Assembly: GCF_016803135.1 (NCBI RefSeq)
Contig: NZ_JAEVFE010000004.1
Span: 198,501-262,500, forward strand
Source of the DNA: Altererythrobacter sp. C41
GTDB taxonomy: Bacteria > Pseudomonadota > Alphaproteobacteria > Sphingomonadales > Sphingomonadaceae
Length of the DNA: 64,000 nucleotides
Direction of reading: 5' to 3'
The position numbers were made by a program, and so were the translations under genes. The number at the start of each line of letters is the position of its first letter. The first letter of the stretch is position 1. A model generated the notes under the pieces. That model ran no database searches. It was given only the letters and a program-made list of their open reading frames with translations, and was not told the origin of the DNA. This document shows, in pieces, positions 32,264 through 41,808 of this stretch.

Positions 32264-34581
32264 TCCGGCGGACCGGGCTGCGGCGCCTGGCCGCCGAGTG
32301 GTGGCTCGTCGCGCTGCTGTCCTCGGCACTTGCGCTGTTCCTCGTCCACGATCGCACGACGCAGCGGCTGGACACGCTGCTCTACGATCTCCTTCTCCAG
32401 CTCGACGGCAGCGATCCCGATCCGCGCATTCTGATCGTGGCGATCGACGACCACAGCACGCGCGAGACGGGCGCCTGGCCCTGGCCGCGGGAGGTGCAGG
32501 CGGAACTCGTGGAGAAGCTCGCCGACGCCGGGGCGGCCGCCATCGCCTACGACGTCCTGCTCCTCAATCCCAAGGCCGGAGACGCCGCGCTCGGACGCGC
32601 CATGGCCGGTCCGGCAAGGGTCTTCGTTCCGCTGCTGATGCGCGCGCCGGGCACCAATGGCACGCCCTTCGACGTCATCCCGCCCGTTTCCGAGGTGCGC
32701 GATGGAGCGACCGCGATCGGGCATGTCAATCTGCTCCTCGACAGTGACGGGAAAGTCAGGCGTGCACGGCTGGTTGCGGGGGACGAACGGGGCCGCTGGC
32801 CGCATCTGATGGTGCTGACGCAGCGCGCGGCCGATCCCGCTGCCGACTTGCCGGAGGAAGGCGAGGGGCCACTCCTGATCCCGTTCGCGGGTTCGGCGGG
32901 ACACTTCCCGACGATCGGCGCCTCGTCGGTCTTGCGCGGGCAGGTGCCGGCCGAGCTGCTGCGCGACCGGCTCGTGCTCGTCGGTGCAACGGCAGAGGGA
33001 CTCGGCGATCGCTACGCCACGGGCGGGGGCAATCCCGGCGGCATTCTGCCCGGCATCGAAGTCCAGGCGCACCTGCTCGATGGCCTTCTGTCGGACCGGA
33101 TGATTGCGGAGAGCGGCTTCTGGCCACGGGCCGCCTTCGCGCTCGTGCCGCTCTGGATTCTGCTCATCGCCTTGCGCGTGATGCAGCCCTCGGCGCTCGT
33201 TGCGCTGATCGCGGGGCTGGTCGTCCTCCTGCTCGCTGCGGCTGCAGCGGTGCTGCTGGGGTTCCGCCTGTGGCTGACGCCCATGCCCGGGCTCGCCGCG
33301 CTCGCGGTGGTCTATCCGTTGTGGGGCTGGCGGCGGCTGGCGGCCGCGAACAGGTACATGATCGAGGAACTCGAGCGCTTCCGTGCGGAGCCGGACCTCC
33401 TCGCTCCCGCCGGTCCCCTGCCGTCCGCTCCCGATCCGGTATCGCGGCAGATGGCACTGCTGAACGATGCGATCGGACAGAGCCGCAATCTGCGCCGCTT
33501 CGTGACCGAGAGCCTTCGCCAACTGCCCGACGGGGTGTTCATCGCCGATCGCAGCGGTGCGATCGTTCTCGCCAACGCCGAAGCCGAAGCGTTGGCGGAG
33601 GAACTGCGGCTCGCGGCGGACGAGCGGACCCTGCCTGCACTCTATGCCCGCTTCCAGCCCATTCCTCTGGCCGAGGGGCGGCTCGAACCCGAAGGGAGCG
33701 ATCTGCCGCCGTGGCCCGCTCCGCTAGAGCCGGGCCGCTATCGCGCGCGTTCGGCCGGCGGTCGCTCTTTCGAAATCCGCGTCGCGCCGCGCCGATCCGC
33801 CCAGGGCGAACTGCTCGGCTGGGTGGTGCGGACGACGGACATCACCACTTTGTGGGAGGCGCAGCGGCAGCGCGAAGACATGCTGGAGTTCCTTTCCCAC
33901 GACATGCGCTCACCCCAGACCTCGATCCTGGCGCTGCTCACGGACGCGGACGGAAAGCGGATCGACCCGCAGATCGCGGGGCGGATCGAGAGCCATGCCC
34001 GGCGCACGATCGCGCTGGCGGAAGGGTTCGTCCAGCTCGCCCGCGCGGAGTCGCTTCCCTATGAAGCGGAGCCGGTCAATGTAGCCGACATGCTCGTCGA
34101 CGCCCTCGACCAGCTATGGCCGCGCATCGCCGCCAAGGACCTGAAGGCCGAACTGGCGGGCGAAGATGCCACGCTCTTCGTGGCGGGCGAACGCTCGCTG
34201 CTGACGCGGGCCGTCGTCAACCTGATCGACAACGCCGTCTATCACAGTCCGCCCGGCGCACGTCTGCGCTGCTCGATCGAGGTGATCGAGGAGCAGGGCG
34301 TTCCCATGGCGACCTGCACGATCGCTGACGAGGGACCGGGCATCGCACCGGATCATCTTGCCGCTCTGTTCGAGCGGTTTCGCCAGGCGCCTGGAAAAGG
34401 CCGGGGGAACGGCGTCGGCCTGGGTCTCGCTCAGGTCCACACCGTCGCGGTCCGCCACGGCGGCTGGGTCCGCTGCGAAAGCCGGGTGGGAGGCGGCTCG
34501 ACCTTCGTGCTCGGCCTTCCGCTGCTCAGCGAACCGACGGAGGATCCTGCTCAGGACGGGGCGTCAGCATCGTCGCAATGA
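32260..34581 (+). CDS. CHASE2-domain sensor histidine kinase
   Basis: A 773-residue membrane kinase. One helix (about residues 12-30) leads to a periplasmic CHASE2 sensor (about 30-285; ILIVAIDDHSTRETGAWPWPR is its start). Three membrane helices follow (about 290-365). A PAS-like segment lies at about 410-530. The dimerisation box FLSHDMRSPQ has the phosphoacceptor His547. The ATPase domain shows the N box NLIDNAVYHSP and the G boxes DEGPGI and GNGVGLGL. It overlaps the LysM-FecR gene by four bases and is the likely kinase for the OmpR-type regulator of the same operon. The signal is unknown. Its end overlaps the convergent lipoprotein gene by 56 bp. Confidence 0.93.
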   Translation: MIRRTGLRRLAAEWWLVALLSSALALFLVHDRTTQRLDTLLYDLLLQLDGSDPDPRILIVAIDDHSTRETGAWPWPREVQAELVEKLADAGAAAIAYDVLLLNPKAGDAALGRAMAGPARVFVPLLMRAPGTNGTPFDVIPPVSEVRDGATAIGHVNLLLDSDGKVRRARLVAGDERGRWPHLMVLTQRAADPAADLPEEGEGPLLIPFAGSAGHFPTIGASSVLRGQVPAELLRDRLVLVGATAEGLGDRYATGGGNPGGILPGIEVQAHLLDGLLSDRMIAESGFWPRAAFALVPLWILLIALRVMQPSALVALIAGLVVLLLAAAAAVLLGFRLWLTPMPGLAALAVVYPLWGWRRLAAANRYMIEELERFRAEPDLLAPAGPLPSAPDPVSRQMALLNDAIGQSRNLRRFVTESLRQLPDGVFIADRSGAIVLANAEAEALAEELRLAADERTLPALYARFQPIPLAEGRLEPEGSDLPPWPAPLEPGRYRARSAGGRSFEIRVAPRRSAQGELLGWVVRTTDITTLWEAQRQREDMLEFLSHDMRSPQTSILALLTDADGKRIDPQIAGRIESHARRTIALAEGFVQLARAESLPYEAEPVNVADMLVDALDQLWPRIAAKDLKAELAGEDATLFVAGERSLLTRAVVNLIDNAVYHSPPGARLRCSIEVIEEQGVPMATCTIADEGPGIAPDHLAALFERFRQAPGKGRGNGVGLGLAQVHTVAVRHGGWVRCESRVGGGSTFVLGLPLLSEPTEDPAQDGASASSQ

Positions 34582-35011
34582 GCGGTTCCAGATGCTCTTG
34601 CACATCGTCCGGGTTGCTCCTGACGGCGGCAGCCGAGCGGTAAACTTCGTGCCCGCTCTCGCGCTCGCTCAGACTGACCGTCACGCCGCGCACGACCTGC
34701 CGACTGCCGAGCCAAGGCCTGCGGAGCCATTGCTGCTCGTCGGGCTCGGGCACGAGTGCTCCGACCGTCGCGGGACGATCGAACGTGCCGATCTGAACGA
34801 GATAGGCGGGCTCCCCGGATTGCTCGAATCCGAGCGCGGTGAGCTGCTGTGAGACGAGGTCCTGCATGTGAGGAGGGGCATCCTGCGAAAGGATCCCGTA
34901 AGTCCCTCCCGGCGGCAAGGCGCCTTGCGAGGTCACGATCGGTTCATGCGTCGCGCAGCCCGCCAGTCCGGCGAGCGCGAGCAGGGCGGGGAGCATGGGT
35001 AACTTGCGCAT
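34526..35011 (-). CDS. DUF4136-like lipoprotein
   Basis: A 161-residue lipoprotein with lipobox LAGC (Cys19). GGTYGILSQD near residue 36 and the pattern around LTALGFEQSGEPAYLVQIG resemble the DUF4136 family, whose members are small envelope lipoproteins of unknown function. Its 3' end overlaps the CHASE2 kinase gene on the other strand by 56 bp. It is separated by about 100 bp from the next gene cluster. Function unknown. Confidence 0.75.
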   Translation of the reverse strand: MRKLPMLPALLALAGLAGCATHEPIVTSQGALPPGGTYGILSQDAPPHMQDLVSQQLTALGFEQSGEPAYLVQIGTFDRPATVGALVPEPDEQQWLRRPWLGSRQVVRGVTVSLSERESGHEVYRSAAAVRSNPDDVQEHLEPLIATMLTPRPEQDPPSVR

Positions 35012-35112
35012 GAGAGCGCGATAGTCCGCTCGCGGCTCGCCGTCATCCTCCGTCAGCGGATATTTGCGGAACTGCCTCTCCGGGCGGGCAATCGGCAGCC
35101 CCGCCCGCGGCG

Positions 35113-36555
35113 TCAGTTCTCTCCCATGCCGCCGAGACCCAGCGCGTCGCGGATGATGTAGAACATATCCGTCTGATCGGTCAGGCCGGTGAAGTTGATC
35201 GCGCGCGGGCCGTATGCGGCGACGCGAAGCTGCGCGCCGGTGTGGCCCTGCGATCCTTCTTCGGCGGTGCCGTAGCTGATCGTCATCACCGCATCGTCGT
35301 GCGTTTTGAGCGCAGCCGTCAGCCCCGGTGCGCGGGTGCCGTTGCCGACGATCTGGCTGGTGTGCGCATGGTCGGCGGTGACGATCACCAACGTGTGCCC
35401 GTCGGCGCGCGCGAAGGCGAGGGCGGCTTGCACGGCCTCATCCAGATCGACCGTCTCGCCGATCTGGCCGCACGGGTTGGCGGCGTGGTTCTGCTTGTCG
35501 ATCGAGGCGCCCTCGACCTGGAGAAAGAAGCCGTCCGGGTCGCCTTTCAGCAGTTCGATCGCCTTCGCGGTCATGGCGGCGAGCGTCGGGATGGTTTCGG
35601 TTCGTTCGGGATTGTCGGCGCAGCGGACGGGCGGCTGGTCGATATTGCCGTGGTACGAAGCCTTCGGACCGGTCCAGCGCACCGGCATGACGCCGGGCGC
35701 AAACAGGCCGAGCAGCGGCCGGCGCTGGTCCGCCTCGCCCGCCGCCTGCAATTCCGCCGCGTCGCGAACGATCGCGTAACCGCGCGCTTCGGCCTGCTGG
35801 AACAGCGTGCGGCCTTCGAACGGACCTGCCTTGGCGACCTCCGCGAACGTGGCCGCGCCGCCGCCCAGCAGCACGTCGGGCCGAAGCGCCAGCGCCTGTT
35901 CCGCAATCGACCCGGCGCCACCGTTTTCGAGCGCATTGGCCGGGCACACCTCGCTCGTCGCCACCGGGCCGTAGCACTTGCGCTGGGTCACATGCGCGAT
36001 CTGCGCCGCGGGTGTCGCATCCTCGATCTCGCCGCTGGTGACGTTGCCGGTGGCGAGGCCCGCCGCCTTCGCCATCTCTAGCAGTGTCGGATGCGGCCGG
36101 GCGTGGATGTCGACGCCGATCGCGCCGTTATAGGTCTTCACGCCCGAGGCCCAGGCGGTCGCGGAAGCGGCGGAGTCGGTCACGTAGTTGGGCTTCCCCG
36201 TCTCGCGATCGAGCGCATAGTGCGTGTACTGGCCGGAGACCGGCAGCGCATCGATGCCCTTGAACGCGCCGCCGGCACCCTCGGCATAGTTGCGGGCAAT
36301 GGTGATCTCCGAATCGCCCATGCCGTCGCCGATCAGCAGGATCACATTACGGACTTCGCGCTCGGACAGCATATCGCGATAGCGGTCGGTCAGGTCGTCG
36401 CCGATGCGGCGCGCACCCGCTGGTACGCTCAGATCGCCTTGCGCCGCGCGCGTCGGATCGGCCGCGGGCGAGGCGGTCTGATCCTGACCGACGGCAGGCA
36501 CTGCGGCGAGCGCGCAGAGCAGCATGATCGAAGGGCGGCGAAGCGGAAGCGGCAT
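35113..36555 (-). CDS. Alkaline phosphatase (PhoA family), exported
   Basis: A 480-residue enzyme with a signal peptide (cleavage near AVGQ, residue 24). Asp77 in IGDGMGD binds metal. [11 protein letters not shown] has the nucleophile Ser128. TADHAHTSQ and the later HTGAQL segment contain metal ligands. It hydrolyses phosphate monoesters in the periplasm or outside. The gene follows a PI-PLC-like gene (gap 36 bp) and a TonB receptor on the same strand, so the three likely work together: cleave a phospholipid head group, release phosphate, and take up the product. Length fits the family. Confidence 0.93.
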   Translation of the reverse strand: MPLPLRRPSIMLLCALAAVPAVGQDQTASPAADPTRAAQGDLSVPAGARRIGDDLTDRYRDMLSEREVRNVILLIGDGMGDSEITIARNYAEGAGGAFKGIDALPVSGQYTHYALDRETGKPNYVTDSAASATAWASGVKTYNGAIGVDIHARPHPTLLEMAKAAGLATGNVTSGEIEDATPAAQIAHVTQRKCYGPVATSEVCPANALENGGAGSIAEQALALRPDVLLGGGAATFAEVAKAGPFEGRTLFQQAEARGYAIVRDAAELQAAGEADQRRPLLGLFAPGVMPVRWTGPKASYHGNIDQPPVRCADNPERTETIPTLAAMTAKAIELLKGDPDGFFLQVEGASIDKQNHAANPCGQIGETVDLDEAVQAALAFARADGHTLVIVTADHAHTSQIVGNGTRAPGLTAALKTHDDAVMTISYGTAEEGSQGHTGAQLRVAAYGPRAINFTGLTDQTDMFYIIRDALGLGGMGEN

Positions 36556-36591
36556 TGGCGTTATCCTGATGTGTGATGTTGAGAAGGGCGG

Positions 36592-37656
36592 TCAGCGCGC
36601 GGGCGCTTCGAGCGGATCGGTGCCGCAACCCTGCGGGCGGCTCACCGGATTGCAGGCGACGGCGGCCCCACCGGGCAAACCGACGCGATATGCGGTGCCG
36701 AAGCGGGGATCGGGCCAGAGGTAATCGGTCGAGACGTACTGCGCGCCGCTGGCGAGTGCCGCGTCGCGCTGGCGCGTGTCGCCGGTCCGTGCAGCGGCGG
36801 TGCCTTCGTCCGCGCGGGTCCGCACGATGAAACCCGCCTCGACCGCGCGCCGGATGCGCTCCGCCTGACGGATCGGATGGTTCAGCGTGAGATAGGCCGC
36901 CGCGGGCGAATCTTCGTCGGTGTTGACGAACAGCACGCGCCCTTCGAGCGACACGCGGTCGCCGCGATAGAGCGCGACCTTCTCCGGACCTTCGTCGAGC
37001 GCGAACATCAGGCGCCCGCGCGCCGCGTCCAGCGTCGGCCAGTTGTCGGCGAGCACCGCCTCACGCAGCGTCGGATAGCTGCCCTGAACGTCGTCGGGGA
37101 CGATCAGCTTGTCTGCCGGGAGCATCGACCGGATCTCGCGGTCGAGCGCGTCGAAGGCGGTTTCGGTGAACGGCAGCGCCTCCACGATCGGGGTGGCGTC
37201 GCCGGTGCTGTCCTTCGCATTCATCATGACGAGGATCGGCGCATGGCCCGGATGGGCGTCCGACCATCCTTTGATGACGGCAAGACACTGCACCAGGGTC
37301 GGGCAGCTCGTGCGGTCGTCGAGGCCCGGGATGTGCTGGACCTTGAACCCGGGCCGCCGAAGCGCGGGATCGTCCGACGTCTCGGCGAAATGGTCGCCGT
37401 GCGGATCGTAATAGACGTCGAGCTCGATCTGCCGCGCACCTGCATCGAGCTGCTCGGTCAGCGGGCGGTGCGCATAATCGAGCGAGTCCGCGGCCTGCGG
37501 GTCGTGCTCGCGCAGCCGCGCCATACGCTCGTCCGGCATTGCTAGCTTGTAGCTGTTGTGCGTGCCCACCATCACCAGATCGTTGATCCTGACCGGCTCC
37601 TCCGCCGCAACTGGCAGAGGATCGAGCATCAGGAGGATGGCGCTCAGCCAAAACAT
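36592..37656 (-). CDS. Phosphatidylinositol-specific phospholipase C-like protein (PI-PLC-C1 type)
   Basis: A 354-residue exported protein (signal peptide ending near VAAE, residue 19). His33 in VGTHNSYK and His108 in VQHIPG are the two catalytic histidines of the PI-PLC fold. IELDVYYDP carries conserved acidic residues that bind calcium in this class. The C-terminal region includes FVNTDEDS and a cysteine pair. It matches the Ca2+-dependent PI-PLC-like family seen in bacteria. Substrate could be inositol phospholipids or glycerophosphodiesters. It sits between a TonB receptor (upstream) and PhoA (downstream). Confidence 0.85.
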   Translation of the reverse strand: MFWLSAILLMLDPLPVAAEEPVRINDLVMVGTHNSYKLAMPDERMARLREHDPQAADSLDYAHRPLTEQLDAGARQIELDVYYDPHGDHFAETSDDPALRRPGFKVQHIPGLDDRTSCPTLVQCLAVIKGWSDAHPGHAPILVMMNAKDSTGDATPIVEALPFTETAFDALDREIRSMLPADKLIVPDDVQGSYPTLREAVLADNWPTLDAARGRLMFALDEGPEKVALYRGDRVSLEGRVLFVNTDEDSPAAAYLTLNHPIRQAERIRRAVEAGFIVRTRADEGTAAARTGDTRQRDAALASGAQYVSTDYLWPDPRFGTAYRVGLPGGAAVACNPVSRPQGCGTDPLEAPAR

Positions 37657-37765
37657 GTCTTTACTCCTGTGGTGACGGAGAGGGCCGAGATCTCGCCGGC
37701 TGCCGCGCCGATAGGCGGCCCATGTTAAGCTTGTGAGACGATCGGCCGAGGCAAGGGGTGGGGCA

Positions 37766-37786
37766 CCCTCACGCCAGGCGTGAGGG
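37766..37786. other. Perfect hairpin between TonB receptor and phospholipase genes
   Basis: CCCTCACGCC and GGCGTGAGGG are exact complements with one base between, so the loop must open by a few pairs. It lies 27 bp after the receptor stop (minus strand), before the phospholipase gene. There is no T run. It may limit read-through so that the receptor is made in excess, or stabilise the 3' end. Confidence 0.45.
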
Positions 37787-37812
37787 CGCTCCTGTAACCG
37801 CCGGCCCGGCGA

Positions 37813-40578
37813 TCAGAACTGAGCGCGAACGCCCAGGCTGATGCGGCTTCCCGAGAATTCGTAGGTGGTCGGGAAGGCGGGATCCATCGTGTACCCCGTG
37901 GTCGCTTCGTCGGTCACGTTGATGCCCTGGAGTTCGACCCGGAAGTTGTCGGTCACCTGATAGCTGACGGACAGGTCGACTTGCCCGTAGGCATCCCGAT
38001 AGACCGGATACATGTTCCGCTCGATCCGCTCCACATAAGCGCTCTTGTGGTTGTAGGACACGCGCGCCGCGAACGGGCCGCGTTCGTAGAACAGCGTCGC
38101 GTTGTAGGTGTTGTCGGACAGGCCGATCGGCGAGGTCGGAATGTCGAGATCGGATTCGCCCGTCAGCGAGCTGTCGAGGAAGGTGTAGTTGGCGTTCACG
38201 CCGAAGCCTTCCAGCGACTCGTGGAACCACCAGAACGGCACCACCGCGACCAGCTCGACGCCGCTCACCTTGTACGACCCCTCGGCATTCACCGGCTGAT
38301 AGACGTCGAAGTCGTAGACCCCGTCGATCGTGCCGTTGGCGTTGTACTTGGTCACGTCCTCGACCACGCCGGTCAGCTCGTTCTGCACCACGCCCTTGAT
38401 GTTCTTCCAGAAGTAGGACGCGGCGAGCAGGCCGTCGCTGCCGAGATACTTCTCGATGCCGACTTCCCATTGATCGGCATAGGTCGGCTTCAGGCTGGGG
38501 TTGCCGTCGGTGAAGCGGAAATCGTTCCAGCTTGCCGTGCGCTTGTAGGCGAGATCGGTCAGCGCCGGGCGGATCAGCGTCTGCGAGGCGGCCGCGCGGA
38601 CCAGCAGGTCGTCCGCCAGTTCGATATGCGCGTTGAAGGACGGCAGGACCTTTTCGTAACTGCCCTCGCTCGAGACGGGCTCGTCGGTGTAGCCGGTCGA
38701 GCCGTCGGGGTTCTGCACCTGATGGAAGCCCGAGGAGCGCACGGTCGTCTTGATGTAGCGCGCACCGGCATTCACGAAGACCGGCATCGAGGCGATGTCG
38801 AACTCGAAATCGGCCATGCCGTAGGCGGCGATCGTCTCCTCCTTCACGCGGTAGAACTGGCCGTCGTCGAACGGCGAGAGGAAGCCCTCGGGCCGGAAGA
38901 AATCGCGCGCATAGTCGTTCGAGATCTGCTGCCAGTCGAGGTCGCGCGCCTGATAGTCCTTGCCGCCGACGATATCGGTCACATAGCCGAGCTCGCTGTC
39001 CGCCAGCGTCCGCTCGTTCACGTACGACGTGTCGCCGCGCGTCGGCCCCTGGATCTTCTCCTCGCCGTACTGACGCTCGGTCGTCTTGTTGGTGTAGCGC
39101 GAGCCGAAATTGATGCGCTTCAGCACGCTGTCGAAGTTGTAGGTGACATCGAGCTGGGCGGTGTACTTGTCGTCCTCGATCTCCTCGTAGGTCGTCTCGT
39201 AGGCCTCGAAGAGATAGGATTCGGGCGAGTTGTACATGTCGATCGTGTTCGGATCGTCGCTCGGGATCGTTTCGCCGCCGGTTTCGGTGTAGCGGGTGCG
39301 CGACGGGGCATAGGCGACGTGCTTCAGATTGGCGTTGTCGCGCGACTTGCTCGCGCCCGAGTAACCGGCGAGCAGGTCGATTTCCCAGTTGCCGGTTTCC
39401 CAATTCATCTCCCCGCCGAACTGGCGGTAGTCGGTCTCGGTGATCCGTTCCTTGCTCAGGAACTCGTGCTGGGTGGCGGTGTAGGACACGTCGCGCAGGA
39501 CGACGATGCCGTGCTCCGACAGGGTCGTATCGTCGTAATCGTGGATGATGCCGAGCGTCGAGCGGCTGGACGCGGAATAGGCGGCGGCGTCGTATTCGTC
39601 CTCGACCGTGTCGAACGAGCCGAGGAAGGCGTCGAACGTCAGGCTGAACTGATCGCTCGGGCGGTACTGCAGCGATCCCGAGAAGCCCAGCTTGTCCTGA
39701 TCGTTGAGGTAGATCCGGTCGCCGACCTTGTCGAGGAAGACCACCCGGTCGACTTCGTTCGCATCGTTGACGTCGTCGAACACGATGCCGGCGTCACGCT
39801 CGAGCACCTCGAGAGCCTGGTCGGTCTGCGCGTCGCCGCGGTCGGTCCAGCGCGAAATGGGACGGAAGTTGATGCCCGAGTTGGAATCGGTGCGGTTGGT
39901 CCGCTGCCCCTTCGATACCGAGAGAAGCACGCCGAAGTCCCCGAAGGTGTCGCTCGCAAGGAAGGAGAACTGCGGATCGATCTCTTCGGAAATCGAGTTG
40001 TATGCGCCTTCCACGGAGCCGACCACGCGCAGGCCGGGATTGTCGAACGGGCGCGCCGTTCTGATCTTCACCGAGCCGGCGATGCCGCCTTCCTCGTCCG
40101 CCGAGGTCGGAGACTTCTGGACGGTGACCGACTGGATCAGCTCCGACGCGAAGATGTCGAACTCGACGTCGCGACCGCCCGAGCCGGACGCGGTGGCGAG
40201 ATTGTTGATCGTAACCAGCGTGAACTCGGTCGGCAGGCCGCGCACGTTGACGCGGGTGCCGAGGCCTTTCTCGCGCTCGATCGTGACGCCCGGAATGCGC
40301 TGCAGCGCCTCCGACAGGTTCTGCTCGGGGAAATCGGCGATGTCGGTGGCGACGATCGAATCCGAAAAACCGATCGTCTCGCGCTTGATGTCGATCGCTT
40401 CCTGCAGGCTCTGGCGGTAGCCGGTGACGACGATCGCGTTTGCTTCGGCCTCGGCTGGCGCCGATGCGTCTGCTTCGACCACGGGCGCAGTCTGCGCGAA
40501 GGCGGGTGCTGCGGACAGTGCGGCGAAGGCCACCCCGGCAAGGAGCTGCGCGGCGCGGACGTTGACGGTACTCTTCAT
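37813..40578 (-). CDS. TonB-dependent receptor, linked to phospholipase and alkaline phosphatase
   Basis: A 921-residue outer-membrane receptor. Signal peptide ends at AFAQ (residue 30). IVVTGYRQSLQ is the TonB-box/plug start; IDIKRETIGFSDSIVATDI and SEALQRIPGVTIERE are typical of the Xanthomonas/Caulobacter-type receptors. RGLPTEFTLVTIN continues the plug. The barrel ends in SLGVRAQF with terminal phenylalanine. The start at 40578 gives a proper signal peptide; a longer frame to 40659 does not. Downstream on the same strand are a PI-PLC-like enzyme and PhoA, so it may import an inositol-, glycerol- or sugar-phosphate product. Ligand unknown. Confidence 0.93.
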   Translation of the reverse strand: MKSTVNVRAAQLLAGVAFAALSAAPAFAQTAPVVEADASAPAEAEANAIVVTGYRQSLQEAIDIKRETIGFSDSIVATDIADFPEQNLSEALQRIPGVTIEREKGLGTRVNVRGLPTEFTLVTINNLATASGSGGRDVEFDIFASELIQSVTVQKSPTSADEEGGIAGSVKIRTARPFDNPGLRVVGSVEGAYNSISEEIDPQFSFLASDTFGDFGVLLSVSKGQRTNRTDSNSGINFRPISRWTDRGDAQTDQALEVLERDAGIVFDDVNDANEVDRVVFLDKVGDRIYLNDQDKLGFSGSLQYRPSDQFSLTFDAFLGSFDTVEDEYDAAAYSASSRSTLGIIHDYDDTTLSEHGIVVLRDVSYTATQHEFLSKERITETDYRQFGGEMNWETGNWEIDLLAGYSGASKSRDNANLKHVAYAPSRTRYTETGGETIPSDDPNTIDMYNSPESYLFEAYETTYEEIEDDKYTAQLDVTYNFDSVLKRINFGSRYTNKTTERQYGEEKIQGPTRGDTSYVNERTLADSELGYVTDIVGGKDYQARDLDWQQISNDYARDFFRPEGFLSPFDDGQFYRVKEETIAAYGMADFEFDIASMPVFVNAGARYIKTTVRSSGFHQVQNPDGSTGYTDEPVSSEGSYEKVLPSFNAHIELADDLLVRAAASQTLIRPALTDLAYKRTASWNDFRFTDGNPSLKPTYADQWEVGIEKYLGSDGLLAASYFWKNIKGVVQNELTGVVEDVTKYNANGTIDGVYDFDVYQPVNAEGSYKVSGVELVAVVPFWWFHESLEGFGVNANYTFLDSSLTGESDLDIPTSPIGLSDNTYNATLFYERGPFAARVSYNHKSAYVERIERNMYPVYRDAYGQVDLSVSYQVTDNFRVELQGINVTDEATTGYTMDPAFPTTYEFSGSRISLGVRAQF

Positions 40579-40659
40579 TTTTCGCTCATTCCCCCTGGAG
40601 TTCACGCCAGTCGGGCGGCGAAGCGACTTTCGCCGGCAGCGGTATGCGCGCGCCGGCAC

Positions 40660-40685
40660 GCCGGATTCCGGGAAGGAAATCCGGC
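40660..40685 (-). other. Stem-loop in the leader of the TonB receptor gene
   Basis: GCCGGATT (40660-40667) and AATCCGGC (40678-40685) are exact complements around a 10-base loop. It lies about 82-107 bases upstream of the ATG in the 291-bp gap before the receptor. It could be a regulator site or a leader RNA structure. No known riboswitch pattern was recognised in this gap. Confidence 0.35.
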
Positions 40686-40869
40686 AGCCGAAGTCAGCGG
40701 CGAGATCGCTCTGGACGACAGTGCCGCTGTGCCCCTCGTGGCTGTTCCGATGTGAACGAGGGCGCTGGTGGGGAAGAGTTGTTACGCCTCGTTTGCGGAT
40801 TCATTGCGGAGGCATGACTCGTATCGATTTTTTGTGGGGCGGCGCCCCGCGGCCGGTAGCCCGTTGGCC

Positions 40870-41808
40870 TTAATCAACAAGACGCGGCCGGCCCTTCCGG
40901 CCGATTGCGCAGGTCAGGTCTTCATCCCAATCCGCGAGCTCTGCCGCGGCGTCGAAGGTGGATGTCAGAAATTCCAGCAACGCCTCGCGTGGTTTCGTGG
41001 CGGAGCGGACGGCTTCGTAGGGCAGCACGAACTCGCCCAGGTTCTTGTCGAACCTTGCCGCCTCCGGCTTCACCGGCCGTTCGGCGAACCCGTCGGGCGT
41101 CGGATAGGCGTACGAATAGAAGCAGGGTTCGTCGATCCCGCCGCCGCCGGGCCAGAAGCCAGCGGAACTGACCTCGTGACTGTAGGCTTCCCGCGTGACG
41201 GCGTCGGGCAGGTTGGGAATGCCGCCGGGATGCAGTGGGGCCGATCTGCCCGAGAAGCGCGTCACGGCAAGGTCGAAGCTGCCCCAGAACAGATGCACCG
41301 GGCTGACCTTGCCGAGAAATCCGGTGCGGAATTCGTTGAACACCGCGTCGATCCGAACCAGCGCCCGATGGAAGCGCGACACGGCATCGGCATCCCACGG
41401 CCGCGCGGTGGTATCCTCGGCGAAGGGAAGCGGGTCGGGCAACTCGTTGGGGCAGCCATGATATTCCGGCGATCCGCCGAGCGCCGCGATCGTTTTCTTG
41501 AACCTGCTGTCGAATGCAGCGGTCGACATGGGTTCGAGCGGGAAGCCGTCGCTTTCTCCGGTCGGGCATGACGCGACGAGGCGCTGGCGCTGCAGGTCGA
41601 ACTGGACGGTGATGCCCGGACCGTCGGGGATCAGCCCGGTCGTGAGCCCGTCGGCATTGACGTAGAGCGTCGCGTGCCACGAGTGATTGACCCAGGGCGT
41701 GTGGGCCAGCCGGTACTTGCCGACGATCTGCGTTTGCAGGTGCAACGCGGCGCAACTGTCCTTCCATGGCGCGAAAGGAATGGGCGGCCAGTCGGCATTG
41801 TCGCTCAT
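40870..41808 (-). CDS. DUF5996 family protein
   Basis: A 312-residue soluble protein of unknown function. WPPIPFAPWKDSCAALHLQTQIVGK at the N-terminus, then LAHTPWVNHSWHATLYV and later PVHLFWGSFDLAVTRFSGR, are the conserved blocks of DUF5996. Rich in Trp and His; no catalytic motif known. The ATG at 41808 overlaps the stop of the HxlR gene by one base (TGATG), so the two form an operon. A longer frame from 42078 lies within the regulator gene. Role unknown; regulation by the linked HxlR protein is likely. Confidence 0.82.
   Translation of the reverse strand: MSDNADWPPIPFAPWKDSCAALHLQTQIVGKYRLAHTPWVNHSWHATLYVNADGLTTGLIPDGPGITVQFDLQRQRLVASCPTGESDGFPLEPMSTAAFDSRFKKTIAALGGSPEYHGCPNELPDPLPFAEDTTARPWDADAVSRFHRALVRIDAVFNEFRTGFLGKVSPVHLFWGSFDLAVTRFSGRSAPLHPGGIPNLPDAVTREAYSHEVSSAGFWPGGGGIDEPCFYSYAYPTPDGFAERPVKPEAARFDKNLGEFVLPYEAVRSATKPREALLEFLTSTFDAAAELADWDEDLTCAIGRKGRPRLVD

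Noticed and set aside
40715-40721. ACGACAG as half of a PHO box before the phospholipase-linked receptor
   Set aside because: Only one half-site with a mismatch; no second half at 11-bp spacing on either side.
37981-40755. Open frame of more than 900 codons on the plus strand opposite the TonB receptor
   Set aside because: No signal peptide or motif; the receptor on the other strand has signal peptide, plug and terminal Phe.
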